Assembly (NCBI RefSeq): GCF_023370075.1
Contig: NZ_CP097149.1
Coordinates: 2,478,001-2,542,000, forward strand
Length of the DNA: 64,000 nt
Source: Deinococcus sp. QL22
Lineage (GTDB): Bacteria; Deinococcota; Deinococci; Deinococcales; Deinococcaceae
Direction: 5' to 3'
The first letter of the stretch is position 1. Every line of letters begins with the position of its first letter. Both the position numbers and the translations under genes were made by a program. The notes under the pieces were generated by a model. It searched no databases, had not been told where the DNA came from, and saw only the letters and a program-made list of their open reading frames with translations. Positions 62,414-64,000 of this stretch are shown in pieces.

Positions 62414-64000
62414 ATGTCCTTGTCTTCGGTGCCCCTCTACCTCCTTCCGCTGTTTCCGCTCCTCGGCTTCGCCCTGCTGATCTGCCTGCCGCGCCTGTTT
62501 CCCGGCAAGTCCGGCGGCCTGCTGGGTTCGGCTGCCGTTTTCGCCAGCTTTTTAGTCGCGTTGGTGCGCTTCCTCGGCCAAACCGACACGCCCTCCCACG
62601 AAATCCTGTGGACGTGGCTGCCCAATATGGCCCTGAACGCCAACCTCAGCGTCGGCTTTTATCTGGATCAACTGAGCGCCCTGATGGCCCTGATCATCAC
62701 GGGCGTCGGTTTCCTGATTCACGTCTATTCCCTCAGCTACATGAGCCACGATCCCAAGTTCACGCGCTTTTTCGCGTTCCTGAATTTCTTCGTGGCGATG
62801 ATGCTGATTCTGGTCTTGGCCGACTCCTACCCCCTCATGTTCGTGGGCTGGGAAGGCGTGGGCACGGCGTCCTATCTGCTCATCGGGTTCTGGTACGCCG
62901 GACGCCACGCCACCACCACCAATCCCCAACTGGCCGATGAGAGCAACCGCGAGGGCATCAGCAATTCCAACGCCGCCCGCAAAGCCTTCATCATGAACCG
63001 CATCGGCGATCTGGGCTTCATGCTGGGCATGTTCCTGATCTACAAGCTGTACGGCACGCTGTCTATTCCCGAACTGGCCGAACGTGCCGAATCCACGCGG
63101 GTGGCGGTGGCCGGAATAGAACTGGCCTGTCTGTTCCTGTTGGTGGGCGCCATCGGTAAAAGCGGCCAGTTGCCCCTCACCACCTGGCTTCCCGACGCGA
63201 TGGCTGGCCCCACCCCGGTGTCGGCCCTGATTCACGCGGCCACGATGGTCACGGCGGGCGTGTATCTGGTGGCCCGCAGCCACTTCCTGTACGATCTGGC
63301 CCCCAATGCGTCGCTGTGGGTGGCATGGATCGGCGGCCTGACGGCGCTGTATGGTGCGCTCTCGGCCCTCAACCAGCATGACATCAAAAAGATTCTGGCC
63401 TATTCCACCGTGTCGCAACTGGGCTACATGTTCATGGCGGTGGGCCTGCACGCGTATTCGGCGGGCGTCTTCCACCTGCTCACCCACGCTTTCTTCAAAG
63501 CTCTGCTGTTCCTCGCGGCGGGCGCAGTTATTCACGCGCTGCACGATCAGCAAGACGTGCGGCAGATGGGCGGCATGCGGAAGTTCATGCCCTTTACCCA
63601 CATCGTTTCTCTGGCGGGCGTGCTGGCTATTTCGGGCATTCCGATCTGGAGCGGCTTCTTTTCCAAGGATGCGATCTTGGCCTCTGCCTACGAAGCCAAC
63701 CCCATGCTGTACGTGATCGGGCTGGGCGTGGCTCTGCTCACTGCCTTCTACATGGGACGCTGGTATTTCCTGGTGTGGCGCGGAGACTACCGGGGTAATG
63801 TGGCCCACCCGCACGAAGCCGACATGACGATGAAAGTACCTCTGGGCGTGTTGGCTGCACTCGCCACCTTTGGCGGACTGCTTAACATTCCCACCTTCTT
63901 GGGCGGCAACCACGCCTTCGACAACTACATTGGCCGCGCCATTCCGCTGCACGAACACGAGATCCCGGTCAGTACCGAGTGGCTGCTGACTGCTCTGGCC
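62414..64000 (+). CDS. nuoL: NADH-quinone oxidoreductase subunit L (5' part, runs off the window)
   Basis: NuoL is the distal proton-pumping antiporter-like subunit. The visible 529 residues begin MSLSSVPLYLLPLFPLLGFA and contain YSLSYMSHDPKFTRFFAFLN, FVGWEGVGTASYLLIGFWY, GAIGKSGQLPLTTWLPDAMA, the discontinuous-helix segment PTPVSALIHAATMVTAGVYL and HAFFKALLFLAAGAVIHAL, with the key Glu, Lys and His residues. The frame is open to the last base; about 100 residues (lateral helix) should follow outside. The start is ATG 62414, without a strong Shine-Dalgarno. Confidence 0.95.
   Translation, partial: MSLSSVPLYLLPLFPLLGFALLICLPRLFPGKSGGLLGSAAVFASFLVALVRFLGQTDTPSHEILWTWLPNMALNANLSVGFYLDQLSALMALIITGVGFLIHVYSLSYMSHDPKFTRFFAFLNFFVAMMLILVLADSYPLMFVGWEGVGTASYLLIGFWYAGRHATTTNPQLADESNREGISNSNAARKAFIMNRIGDLGFMLGMFLIYKLYGTLSIPELAERAESTRVAVAGIELACLFLLVGAIGKSGQLPLTTWLPDAMAGPTPVSALIHAATMVTAGVYLVARSHFLYDLAPNASLWVAWIGGLTALYGALSALNQHDIKKILAYSTVSQLGYMFMAVGLHAYSAGVFHLLTHAFFKALLFLAAGAVIHALHDQQDVRQMGGMRKFMPFTHIVSLAGVLAISGIPIWSGFFSKDAILASAYEANPMLYVIGLGVALLTAFYMGRWYFLVWRGDYRGNVAHPHEADMTMKVPLGVLAALATFGGLLNIPTFLGGNHAFDNYIGRAIPLHEHEIPVSTEWLLTALA

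Overview
The window reads as chromosomal DNA of a Deinococcus species. Supporting signs are the high GC content, a LysW-pathway aminotransferase (LysJ), a DUF1999 protein (known to me only from Thermus/Deinococcus), a complete-looking proton-translocating NADH dehydrogenase operon, and many genes whose -10 box lies only 5-9 bases before the start codon (leaderless transcripts, a known trait of this genus). The species is not identified, and no database search was possible.

Layout. 1-8.7 kb: a partial gene tail, lysJ, a MATE exporter, a dead IS5-type transposase remnant, a two-gene unit of a CarH-like cobalamin-binding MerR regulator and an NDUFA9-like NAD(P)-binding protein, a small acidic protein, an enoyl-CoA hydratase and an HD-domain hydrolase. 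9-16.9 kb: a membrane-anchored degenerate kinase with a PEGA-like C-terminus, a BMP/PnrA-type purine-nucleoside binding lipoprotein-like protein, an MBL-fold hydrolase, guaA and the msrP-msrQ periplasmic methionine sulfoxide repair pair. 16.9-19.6 kb: two neighbouring insertion sequences, both with decayed transposase genes. 19.6-28 kb (minus strand): the two permeases and double-domain ATPase that match the BMP protein, an LLM flavin oxidoreductase, and a sugar ABC importer (binding protein plus two permeases, no ATPase gene).

28.2-34.9 kb (minus strand): tsaB, the cytochrome c maturation genes ccmB and ccmA, ccdA, an exported thioredoxin-like protein, a class A penicillin-binding protein and a single-domain response regulator. 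35-44.3 kb: long-chain acyl-CoA ligase, a nucleoside deaminase, ribokinase, three small proteins (DUF1999, HMA-like, DUF503), signal peptidase I, patatin-like lipase, a Ser/Thr kinase and a GH13 alpha-glucosidase. 44.6-50.9 kb: an LCP-family cell-wall protein, a polytopic phospholipase-D-like protein, an acyl-CoA-dehydrogenase-like protein, a shrunken PfkB kinase and a conserved-looking small protein. 51.2-64 kb: nuoA-B-C-D-E-F-G-H-I-J-K-L, interrupted by two unrelated reading frames, one after nuoD and one after nuoH (the latter a DUF1963 protein).

The most unusual features are non-coding. A family of intergenic repeats built from short GTCTAAGG/GGTCGAGG-type units recurs about ten times. 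In its fullest copies it forms inverted arms around a conserved hairpin-rich core. Copies sit inside operons (between sugar-binding protein and permease; nuoA-nuoB; nuoC-nuoD), and one supplies the last codons of a gene. A second family (GATCGTGG/GAATCGTG units) surrounds ccmA-ccmB and the insertion sequences. Other points for follow-up are a possible non-canonical start codon in nuoA, a cysteine-rich insertion next to the catalytic lysine of LysJ, three 13-bp iterons in front of the penicillin-binding protein gene, and the two cargo genes inside the nuo operon.
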